A stretch of DNA of 64,000 nt from Bathynomus jamesi (taxonomy: Eukaryota > Arthropoda > Malacostraca > Isopoda > Cirolanidae): contig JAJOZX010000941.1 in assembly GCA_023014485.1 (NCBI GenBank), positions 530,001 through 594,000 of the forward strand. The letters run 5' to 3'. Below the pieces are notes generated by a model, which worked only from the letters and a program-made list of their open reading frames with translations, ran no database searches and was not told the DNA's origin. Positions 10,491 to 19,727 of the stretch are shown here, one piece after another. Each line of letters begins with the position of its first letter. The first letter of the stretch is position 1. A program made the translations under genes and the position numbers.

Positions 10491-10984
10491 CAAGTGGGGC
10501 ATAACTGTTTGATGGATTGAGACAAATTCATCAGTGAAATCTAAAATTTAAATTACATAAAACTGAGAATGATGGAAAATTAAGGAATGAAGAATGAAGG
10601 CCATGGATGAAATGAACAGAAAAATGTGAAAAAGCAAATAATGAGGGTTAAAAAAATTACAAAAGAAGGAGGAAGTCAGTCTCTTCAACAAAAGAAAAAC
10701 CTGCACTACGGCGGGTATGAAACTTTGGATGATAACTCTCGACCTTTATTTTGAATCTCTTCTCTTTTTATCTGGGAGAGGGGCGTTTTGCGGTATTCAC
10801 CCTTGGCCCCTCCTTCGTGCATAAAAAAACATAATTTTAATGTTAATGATTTTAATGTGATTTCACTGGTAAAAATCACAATTATCTGTAAAAATCTGAA
10901 AACACTACAGAAATTATTACAAAAAGTGCGCAACTATATAAGCAGAAACAATTCCTTCCATCATTTCTCCCTCCACCATTTAAA

Positions 10985-11090
10985 AGGAAGAGTAATTTAC
11001 ACGTCGTCTACCATCACTTGGTCTCGAACCCAGGTGGAGGAATGACAACCAAACCATGCCTAGTGGCGGGGCACCAGCTTCACCTTCATG
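10985..11090 (-). repeat. tRNA-like (SINE) block with B box GGGTTCGAGACC
   Basis: On the minus strand, GCCACTAGGCATGGTTTGG is followed by CTGGGTTCGAGACC, matching internal Pol III promoter spacing. Its partner in the inverted duplication is at 44825-44900. It is probably a SINE head rather than a tRNA gene, because the acceptor stem does not close. Confidence 0.4.
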
Positions 11091-11339
11091 TGAAGAGAGA
11101 CTAACAAGTGCTATTTGTTCTTTATCACGTATTTATATATATATATAATTGTGTGTGTATATATACACACACACAATTATATTAAAATTCGTTCTGTAAA
11201 TTGGAATGTAAAACTCTCGTCATGCGTGAATTAACAAACTGATGTTAATGTGTATGTGTATATATATATACGCCTGTTAAAGCTTTATTCATTAAAAATA
11301 AAATTTGTTTACACGTGTTTTACAATCAGTGAAACTCTC

Positions 11340-12774
11340 AGTGGTCGGTGGTTTTTCTTGTCAATACTTTAAAACTCGCTCCTCCACCAAACTGGGTCTA
11401 GAGGAGGAACTCCTGCTTGGCCCCGGTGTGAAGAGAGGACCATCAAGTTTTAAGTATCGCTAAGAAAGGTCCCTTTTGTGAATCTTAGTTGTGAAGTGTA
11501 TGGGGAAGGCGTGGTAACTCAGGTCGGCACTATGCGTTCGAGTTGAGCGGAAGGCTATAATACTGCTGCAAATAGTAGCACTAACCGGACGTTATGATAC
11601 ACCCTGATAATTATCATTTTTAACGGCAATTTCAAATCACTAATGTGTGTGTGTGTGTGTGTGTGTGTGAATGTGTGTGTGTGTGTGTCGTCGTCAGTTT
11701 TTTACTCTCTCTGTATGTATATATATATATATTCAGCATGTTTAATGATGCTGAAAACATGAATTGATAAGACGTTATGTTTTAGCTTTAAGTTAGATCA
11801 TGTCTACCGTTTATGATAATGTTTATAGGATGAAAAATAAAATAATAACCTCATAGAACATTTATAGTGTTTATTGTGATTTTAAATCAAAGAAAGACTG
11901 TAAAGAGCAGCAGAGTGAGACATCCTGGGTATTCCCGCTCTGCTATCTCGGGAAAACACACCGATGGTACTGCGCCCTTTCCTTCTCGTCTCACGTAAAA
12001 TAGCGTGGATGCGAAGACAATTTAATGTAAAATGTATTTACTCTGTTTTCTATAAAAATTAACAGTCGCTCTCCGCCACACATGACTGCTTGGTGTAGGA
12101 GGGATTGTTCCCTTGCATCGTTTTTGACACTCAATTTGAACCTTAAACAATTGAGACTGAACAGGTGAAAATGAATGTGTTCTTTTAACTACCGATTGAA
12201 AATGATAAAAAAAGTATTCATATAATTTGATGGCAGTCTTAAGCAAGGAGTTGAAATGTTGTTCTTGAAATTAATGGATAAATTACATGAAGCATGGGAC
12301 TCTGAAATGAAGTTAATTGCTTTTTAATTAAGCAATGAGTGAAATTATTATTAATAAAGTGTTTTAATTCTTTTGGCAGTGAAATTATTAAATGAAATTC
12401 TTTGGGATGTGAAATTCTTTTTGCTTTATTAAACAAATGTTTTTAAATTAAACGAGTTGATTTTCAGTCCTGGTGCATGATTCTTCAGGCGCAAGATGCA
12501 CCGCAAGTTTGTGTTTCCTCCCTAAGATAGCACAACTTTACCTGTATCAATCGTAATGACAGTCATACGTTCTCAGTCTTTCTTTACACAAACTGGAGCT
12601 AATTTAGTTCTCCTCTCCTAGTTACTGTATCAGTTTTATCACCATCATTATTATATTTATTATTATTATTATTATTATTATTTATTACTTTTTAAAGTAT
12701 GTATTTTCATACCATATAATTTTATTTTTATTTATACCACTTATAAAAGTCCCCATTTTTATTTTACATATATA

Positions 12775-12837
<63 letters not shown>

Positions 12838-12855
12838 CTCTTTTATATATTTTCT
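11340..12855. other. AT-rich intergenic stretch with microsatellites; no gene seen
   Basis: This region contains (TG)n at 11645-11689, (TA)n near 11719-11732 and 12777-12837, and (TTA)n at 12650-12690. The frames 12022-12246 and 12239-12436 on the minus strand are short, low in complexity and show no motif I recognise. Confidence 0.5.
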
Positions 12856-12857
12856 CG

Positions 12858-13930
12858 GTTAGGCTTGGTGTTATGGCTTAGTGTAGATAGATTAGGTTAG
12901 GTTAGGCTTAGTGTTATGGCTTGGTGTAGGAGCGAGTTGTTCTCTTGATAGATAGATAGATTAGGTTAGGATAGGCTTAGTGCTATGACTTGGTGTAGGA
13001 GCAAGTTGTTCTCTTGATAGATAGATAGATTAGGTTAGGTTAGGCTTAGTGTTATGACTTATGTAGGAGCGAGTTATTCTCTTGATAGAGAGATAGATGG
13101 ACCTTTCGTAAACTCTTTGGTGCTCGTGGAAAGAAGGTGGCACCTGACGTAGTGCAGGTTTTTTGTATATTGTACTAACACTTCGAATTATATTTTAGTC
13201 TACAGGGTGGGCCGTAAGTTTCCATACATAGGAAAAATAAACATTTTTTTATGGACAACCATTTTTATTTATATAATATGCTCTACATGGTTGCCATTGT
13301 TTTGAAAACACATTTCAATACGTGTTCCCCACTGTTGATGAACACGCATTAGCACAGTTGACGTTATGCTTGTAATGGCGTTGGTGATACGTTCCTTTAG
13401 ATGATTTATGTCTCGTATCTTTTCCTGATACACCATGGCCTTCAAGTGCCCCCAAAGATAGAAATCAAGGGGGGTGAGATCTGGGGATCTGGGAGGCCAC
13501 TCCACAGGACCACGCCGACCAATCCAAGCATCCGGAAACTGCTGATCCAAATACCGACGCACGTATTTAAATTTTCCTATGTATGGAAACTTACGGCCCA
13601 CCCTGTATTTCATTCATGCGGCTAATATTTTCCTGTTATGGCTTGGTGTAGGAGCGAGTTCTTCGCTTGATAGGTAGATGGACAGGTTAAAATGCTAGGT
13701 AGGCTAGGTTAGGCTTGGTGTTATGGTGGTGCCGCTACGCTGGGTTAGGTTTTATTATACCCGGTTAGGCTGCGTTACGTTATATTATGTCCCGGTTAGG
13801 CTACGCATAGGTTAGGTTAGGCTCGGTTAGGTGACCCGAGCTCTAGACCTGGCTTGGTGGAGGAGTGAGCTGCTCTCTTACACTCTTCGCCTGGCTTGTT
13901 GGAGGAGCGAGCTGCAGTCTTACACATTTT
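12858..13930. repeat. 69-bp minisatellite with TTAGG motifs, split by a transposon
   Basis: Units containing TTAGGTTAGG, then GGCTTAGTGTTATG, then CTTGGTGTAGGAGCGAGTTGTTCTC, then GATA repeats start at about 911, 980 and 1049 (+12000), giving a 69-bp period. More diverged units continue at 13630-13740 and 13790-13930 after a mariner-like insertion. TTAGG is the usual arthropod telomere repeat, but here it is only two or three copies per unit, so this is an interstitial minisatellite. Confidence 0.8.
13203..13605 (-). mobile_element. 403-bp mariner/Tc1-type deletion element
   Basis: Perfect 34-bp terminal inverted repeats start CAGGGTGGGCCGTAAG (13203) and end CTTACGGCCCACCCTG (13605). TA flanks both sides (13201-13202, 13606-13607), as expected for this superfamily. 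Between them the minus strand encodes the last ~110 residues of a transposase (13613-13269), including EWPPRSPDLTPLDFYLWGHL, the block carrying the third catalytic acidic residue. The N-terminal two thirds are missing. Such an element could only be moved in trans. It interrupts the minisatellite. Confidence 0.85.
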
Positions 13931-14516
13931 TTTCAATACCTCCAGCATCTGTAATTTATATAATTATTATGTTTGGCCTTGTTTGAATACTATCGCATTT
14001 ATTTCCACGGGTAAATAGATATTTTGTAACTCATCAAGAAATCCCTGCTGGTGTTTGATTCCGGTTTCTATGAGCGTATATGTGTAAACGACGGAGAGGT
14101 AGAGAGGTTCTCTCACAAACAAACAAAAAAAACTGAAATTTGAAAAGTCAAAACCCAAACAAATTGCAACTCAACAGCGAGATACAATGGAATTTAGAGA
14201 AGGGAACGTCAAGTTGTGTGTCCTCGTATTGTAACACCCTGCTATATCACTTCATGTGATCTGTCGCACGTAACTTACTTATTTTTTCTTTATTTTCTCC
14301 CAACATCATATTATGATTAAGAATTTTATGAATCTTTTGATAAATGGACTTTATTTACTTTAAACAAAACCTTGCATAATTTCATTCACTAGGTCAAATA
14401 TTAACTATGAGTATTTAAAGCTGACATTTCTCACGTCAGATGATGTAGTGACGCGCAGCAAGGACTAACAATTAAATTTCGATTTCGGTGCTGGTAAAAT
14501 ATAAAAATAGAATGTG

Positions 14517-14552
<36 letters not shown>

Positions 14553-14555
<3 letters not shown>

Positions 14556-16102
14556 CGGATCGACAAGACATAGACCATCAAGTAGACGGACAAATCCTTT
14601 CCTTCCACGCTATCATCAAACAGTCTTGGAAGACACACGTGGACACGGATTCAGAACAATGAAAGAGTCTGTTTCTTCCCAAAAGGACGCGCTCACAAGG
14701 CGTCTTAAGATTTGGCGCGAAGTCCTACGTCACAGGAACTACGTATAAAAGCGAGCTTCCACTCGCATTCACTCTCACTCACTCACTCATTCAGACACTC
14801 GCTTTCTACTTCGTCGAACAGATCTCATCATTTCAACCGCCTTCCGGCCTCCTGCCGGAGGCGCGGCCTGCTACTTCCTTCAAGGCCTACGTTTTATCAT
14901 CAAGTGGGACCTTCTGCAGACCGTCTGCGGAGGCGGTCCTTCGAGGCCCAACCGGAATCGCTTCGGGCCTGCGGTTTGCGGGGTCGGCCTTCAAGTTTCT
15001 CTACATTCCTCGAGATATATTCAGCACCTCGGGCCTGCGCCTGCAAGATCATTTAAAGCCATCCTGTACCTCGAGAAGTAACATCACCTCAGGCCTCCGT
15101 ACGAAGCCTACATCCATCATCTCGAGAGGCTTAACGGACAACGACAACTCGAGTCTACGTTAATAGGTCTCTCTTCAGCCCGCCTTCAACAGAGTTTACG
15201 TCGTCCTAAGATAAGTACCTCCTATTCTAAGTACTCTTGTGAAGCCTACATTAAATACCGCCGAACGGTAGACTATACTCCTAAAGTGTGTAATTAAGCG
15301 TTCCAACTGACTCTTGTGAAAGAACGCATTAGGCCTGTTCTCCAATTCAAGTGTCATTTCAATACCGTAATTCCGCGTATCATCCGTTATTATGTTCAAT
15401 TCATATTTATGTGATAACTAAATATTCTCTTGGCGTAATAACTTAACATCATATAATGGTCTTATATATAAATGATATTTGTGTAATCATTGTCAAGCAT
15501 TTCAATCCATTATTATTAGGCCGCATCAATTATTCTAGGTGCATCCATGCAATCATTTAGCCTACTTAATCAGTGTTACGTATTATATTCAATGTACCAA
15601 ACGCACGTGCATTCTTTATATCATTTACTAGGCCCATTCAATGTTTCATGTTGCATGCCATTCATATACCATCAACGAGTACATTACTTATTAGGTGTCA
15701 ATTAAGCTATTAACATTTCATCTTATTAGCTAAGTCTATGTCATAAGCATAACGTAAAACTACCAATTAATTATTGTCAATTCTTTGTTATATCACAGTG
15801 AGTGAATAACGGCCTTATTTTCATACTAAAATACAAAACTATAAGGTTTCTTTTATAACCTAAACATTAATTTGCTTGGGTGTAATCCAAGCTGGTGACC
15901 CTCGCTGCCATTTCGGTCACTTTCAATAGTATGGTGGGCCTAATCAAATAACCACTTATTCCAATCGGTGATACTGTATGACATCATAAATTATTAACCC
16001 AGCCTTTCATTAATAAGCAATCAGTCATTGCATCAATTAATCATTGCATACAATTAAATCATTATCACCTTAAACGGCTAAAAACTAGGTCCACTATAAA
16101 TT
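14553..16102 (+). repeat. LTR copy A (~1.55 kb) with TATA box
   Basis: The unit starts TAGCGGATCGAC and ends GGTCCACTATA. The same unit is found at 42138-43624 (same strand), and diverged relatives at 54559-56270 and 62962-64000 (opposite strand). All begin or end with TAGCGG/CCACTATA-type termini, which are inverted relative to each other as LTR ends are. A TATAAAAG box lies at 14744-14751, followed by a CACTCACTCACTC initiator-like tract. A TGGTGACCCT box at 15893 resembles a primer-binding site, so an alternative reading is that the LTR proper ends near 15889 and the rest is leader. No gag or pol follows in the window, so this is a solo LTR or a fragment. The frames 14488-15056 inside it are not recognisable proteins. 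Confidence 0.6.
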
Positions 16103-16219
16103 AGTGACCCTGGAGTGACTCGAACTTATTTTGCGTTATTTATTCACAGTGATCCTTGTGCTTAGCTATTATTGACCATTTCATTTTTTCTGCAGCCATA
16201 TCAAATTATTCTATGTACA

Positions 16220-16360
16220 GTGCTTACAATAAGTCTCGCGCCTCTGTCTCGTCCCAAGCTAGTCTGTTAGGTATAAAATGGGCGGTCCTTATGGCAGGGG
16301 AGGTGTGTTCGGATTGGTGCACATAATTGCTCTAACCCCATCAATGACGTCCATTATTAC
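16220..16360. repeat. Dispersed repeat, inverted partner at 40815-40975
   Basis: The block containing CTCGTCCCAAGCTAGTCTGTT, AAAATGGGCGGTCCTTATGG and GGTGCACATAATTGCTCTAA appears in reverse complement at 40815-40975. It follows LTR A directly, but its partner precedes LTR B in the opposite orientation, so it does not behave as the internal part of one retrotransposon. Confidence 0.75.
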
Positions 16361-16496
16361 GTCACTTCTGCTACATTTTAGTGTTTAAAATACAAATGAT
16401 TAAGAAGCAGAATGACCAAGTTGGTTATGGAGCAATCCTAGTCATCATAATATTAGCTGGGCATTACATTATACCGTCTCAATATATACTGTAGAC

Positions 16497-16698
16497 CAGT
16501 GGTGCACAAACTTTTTTGATGTGAGGGCCAAGCGAAGAAAATAACTAAATGTATTAGCCTACTTACTTTCCATCTAAGTCATAAATTGGGTCACTTTAAT
16601 ATTCTAACTTTTTCATTGAATTGAAAAGACCCGTGGGGCCACTGAAAAGACCCGTGGGGGACACATTTGGCCCGCGGGCCAGGGTTTGTGCATCACTG
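16497..16698. mobile_element. hAT-type MITE 1 (202 bp)
   Basis: The terminal repeats are CAGTGGTGCACAAAC and GTTTGTGCATCACTG. The 8-bp target duplication is CTGTAGAC (16489-16496) and CTGTAGAT (16699-16706). Eight-base duplications with CAG...CTG termini are typical of hAT elements. It has no coding capacity. Confidence 0.85.
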
Positions 16699-16706
16699 CT
16701 GTAGAT

Positions 16707-16890
16707 CCACGCTTCTCAAACTAGGGGTCACGTAAATATTATTGGGGGTCGCAGAAACATTTGAAAATATTATTTTTTTCATAAATATACAGTGTTAGTA
16801 CCTATTGCTTTTATGACATTGAGTGAAGGGTCGCGAAAAAATTTGTCTGATCCAAAGGGGTCGCAAGTGAAAAAAGTTTGAGAAGCCCTG
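16707..16890. mobile_element. hAT-type MITE 2 (184 bp), abutting MITE 1
   Basis: The terminal repeats are CCACGCTTCTCAAAC and GTTTGAGAAGCCCTG. It is flanked by CTGTAGAT (16699-16706, shared with MITE 1) and CTGTAGAC (16891-16898). The sequence inside (GGGGTCGC repeated near both ends) differs from MITE 1, so it is a different family in the same target. Confidence 0.85.
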
Positions 16891-16898
16891 CTGTAGAC

Positions 16899-17560
16899 TA
16901 TAGAGAACGACTAATTCGGAAAATATCCCAAATCATGGCATGATACCTAAGTTATTTTGACGCAGGTCTAAATTATTTGCTCAAATGCAATGATTGATAT
17001 TAAGTAATTGTTGGGAATTGTTGTAAATATTGTTGTTTGTGATACATATCCTACGTGAAGAATCTAATGATCAAATTCCTCAGTGAACCTCTCACGCGCT
17101 CGCATTTCGAGGAAGTCACGGTCGTCTCACTAATAGATAGTTTATCCATTGTTTTAAGTGGTAACCTATTCCATTTTATGAAAGTCATTAGTCTAAAGCA
17201 AGACTGGTGGGCCGTGAATCAGAGAAATTTGCATTTGATTTGTTCATCGTAATTATTACGTAATATAGTATACTGTATATAGTAGTATATAAGAGTTTAT
17301 TGGTAGCATATCATATGACAATCCCCATAAACATGTGATGGCCTCGATGTTGCCAGTTTTTATTTTTTTCCTGAAACTATTACCTTCTCATAGTTTGTTT
17401 CAACAATGCATATATTATTATCATCTCCACGAGCGTAGACATTGCAAGAAAAGATTCTAACTAAGGATAAGTAAAGTTCTTTCATGGTCACAATATATGC
17501 TTTTATAGATGTCAAACATAAAAATATAATAAAATTCTATATTAACATAAATATATATTT
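16899..17560. other. Unassigned intergenic sequence
   Basis: The sequence is moderately AT-rich and unique in the window. The short frames at 17055-17252 and 17484-17687 have no recognisable motif. Confidence 0.4.
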
Positions 17561-17585
17561 GATACACATTTACGTCATGGCTTTA

Positions 17586-17811
17586 ACATCAGTATTTCGT
17601 ATAGCTTCCTCCGGCATCAATAATTTCTTGCAATCGTTGCGGCATAGAAGAGGCCAGATTGTAGGGAATGTTTGGTGTTCGACGTAAGCTCTCCCAACTA
17701 ATCCTCGTGTGAGCTAAAAGTGCTTCAAATGTTCTTTCATTGCGTTGCTCCCATTCGTTAATCATTATTGCCCAAAGGTTTTCAATCGGATTCATATCAG
17801 GAAACGTGGTG
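17586..17811 (-). pseudogene. Tc1-type transposase C-terminal fragment
   Basis: On the minus strand FPDMNPIENLWAIM, the block with the third catalytic glutamate of Tc1 transposases, is followed by about 60 residues ending in a stop. The similar C-terminal end of the 45.5-kb Tc1 element reads MPKRLEQVI against MPQRLQEII here. The upstream catalytic aspartates are absent; past 17811 the sequence becomes unrelated. I did not find the terminal repeats. Confidence 0.8.
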
Positions 17812-18395
17812 GCAGAATTAGATTAATAATCTCTGGCTCCCTTTCCTCCTCCCTTCGTAATTCCCCACCGAACCTCGTTTCCTTCGACAAAGCAACGCTT
17901 ACCTCCATCCTCATTCCACTTCCTTCATTAAACCTATTATCGCTTTTACTGTCCCTTCCTTCCATCCTTCAGTGCCAGCGTTCTTAAACCTAGCACATAA
18001 ATTATATAATATGGAATCTAACACCTTGGATCTCTACGCATTCATGTTACTTCAAGACGCCTGTGTCTTAGGGGAATCTAAGTGTTGAGAGTGGGCTTGA
18101 GGGGTAGTCTATAGATTACTACAGATGACCTTGAACTCTCCAACTATTTAAAAATTATTATTTATTACGCACATCATATGGCATAATACACACATGAATT
18201 TAAGTATCTTACACTATAGGAATGGAATTGAATCCTACCAGAGTTAAAAAGTCGCAAAATATGATAGATTAGTTTGTATTAAGAGGTTACTAAGAGAAAA
18301 GGATTTGGGATAGAGCGGAAGGCAGAGAGTATATTTTCTCGAGTTTCGGTTATTATTAACGTTATATGGATACATTGCCATGCGGTGTTATGAAA
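17812..18395. other. Unassigned sequence ahead of the LINE array
   Basis: No gene is evident. The frame 17745-17987 continues out of the Tc1 fragment and is serine- and leucine-rich without a motif. A (GA)n tract at 18392-18415 starts the LINE array. Confidence 0.4.
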
Positions 18396-19614
18396 GAGAG
18401 AGAGAGAGAGAGAGAGTTACAAGGAGTTACAAGGAAAAGAAGTACCTCAAAAGGCCTTGCGGCCAATACCGAGGAGGTACCAATGGCAACGGGTGCCAGG
18501 GAAAATTTTCTACACCCTCAAATAGTGTGCAAGATTTGGTCTAACCTTTTCTTGAACTGATCCACAGAGGAACTGTTCACAACTTCTGAAGGTAACCTGT
18601 TCCACGTATGACAGATCTTATGCGTAAAGTAATTCCTACACACACTAGTCCTAAAACGCTTCAAATCCAACTTCCAACCATTGTTGCGAGTTGGGTTATC
18701 ATTTAAACTAAACATGCTTCTAAAATCGACATCGTTGAACCCGCGTAAGAACTTGAAAACCTCGATCAGTTGACCGCGCAGCCTCCGAGTTTCCAGCGAA
18801 AACAAGTTCAGGGCGCGTAACCGTCGATTGTAGCCCATATGCCTAACGGAAGGGATTAACTTTGTGGCCCTTGCCTGCACTCGCTCCAGCCTCTCAATAT
18901 CTTTCCTGAGGGTGGGCGACCAAAACTGCACAGCATATTCCAGGTGCGGCCGAACCAGGGAATTGTACAGAGAGAGCACAATCTCCTTGTTCCGAAACTG
19001 AAATTGCCTCCTCATATAACATAACAGCTTCTGGGCTTTCTTTTCAACCTCTACGCACTGTTTGGTAAATTTAAGGTCGCTGCTAATCAACACACCCAAG
19101 TCCTTTTCCAAATCAGTCGCCTCGATATTACTCCCCAACATACTTTGCATTTACCCAAGTTAAACGGCATTTGCCATTTTTCGGACCACTCTCCTATCCT
19201 ACCTAGGTCCGTACGCAGTTCCTCGATCGCTTCGGGCGTCCCAACATTGGCCCCAAGCTTGGTGTCATCAGCGAATTTGGCGATCCGACTGACGATGCCA
19301 CCGTCGATATCATTTATGTAAATCAGGGGTTCCGAAATTGGTGTTCCGCGGAACACTTGTATACCGTGAGAAGGGTTCCGCGGAACACAATTTGGGAACC
19401 CCTGATGTAATTGATAAACAACAGTGGCCCCAAAACGGAACGCTGAGGAACCCCACTAGTGACCGAGGCCCAACCCGAACTAACCCCTTTAATTACAACC
19501 CTCTGCCGCCTATTCTTCAGCCAGTTTTCAATCCACCTACCTACTTCCCCACCGATACCCAGCGCGCGCACTTTCGCCATTAGCCAGCGGTGAGATACCT
19601 TATCAAAGGCTTTC
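18392..19614 (-). pseudogene. CR1-like LINE F1, copy a (5'-truncated)
   Basis: Read on the minus strand it holds the last part of a reverse transcriptase and the C-terminal domain. From about 19610: FDKVSHRWLMAKVRALGIGG, then VTSGVPQ and FADDTKL (RT motif C) in two frames, then KDLGVLISSDLKF and the C-terminal region ending FKKRLDQILHTI. The copy is interrupted by an 81-bp MITE (19324-19404). About 36 bp are missing near 19147, shifting the frame. The 3' end carries the family tail: two CTTGTAACTC repeats then (TC)n, seen on the plus strand as GA repeats followed by GTTACAAGGAGTTACAAG at 18415. The 5' end stops inside the RT, where the tail of copy b begins. Confidence 0.85.
19324..19404. mobile_element. 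81-bp hAT-type MITE inside LINE F1-a
   Basis: The termini are CAGGGGTTCC and GGAACCCCTG, with the palindrome GTTCCGCGGAAC at both ends. Flanking 8-bp copies are ATGTAAAT (19316-19323) and ATGTAATT (19405-19412), one mismatch. The uninterrupted target can be read at the same place in LINE copies b (about 20551) and c (about 38535), so the insertion is proven within the window. Confidence 0.9.
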
Positions 19615-19727
19615 TGAGAGAGAGAGTTACAAGGAGTTACAAGGAAAAGAAGTACCTCAAAAGGCCTTGCGGCCCATACCGAGGAGGTACCAATGGCAAC
19701 GGGTGCCAGGGAAAATTTTCTATACAC

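Larger units (their letters stand above)
9960..11335. repeat. Left arm of a large inverted duplication (partner 44525-47365)
   Basis: This 1.4-kb segment recurs in reverse complement at about 44525-47365. Matching blocks include the tRNA-like element, a CACCTCTGGACGCGAAAGC-type block, a run through an A-rich region, the CGAAGCTAGGGCTTCTGC block in antisense, the CTACGGCGGGTATGA block, a second tRNA-like block near 11000 and the CGCCTGTTAAAG block near 11270. The partner is longer mainly because a Tc1-type transposon has inserted in its (TA)n tract. The reading frames in this arm (10706-10933, 10788-11045) recur in the partner but show no recognisable protein. Confidence 0.85.
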
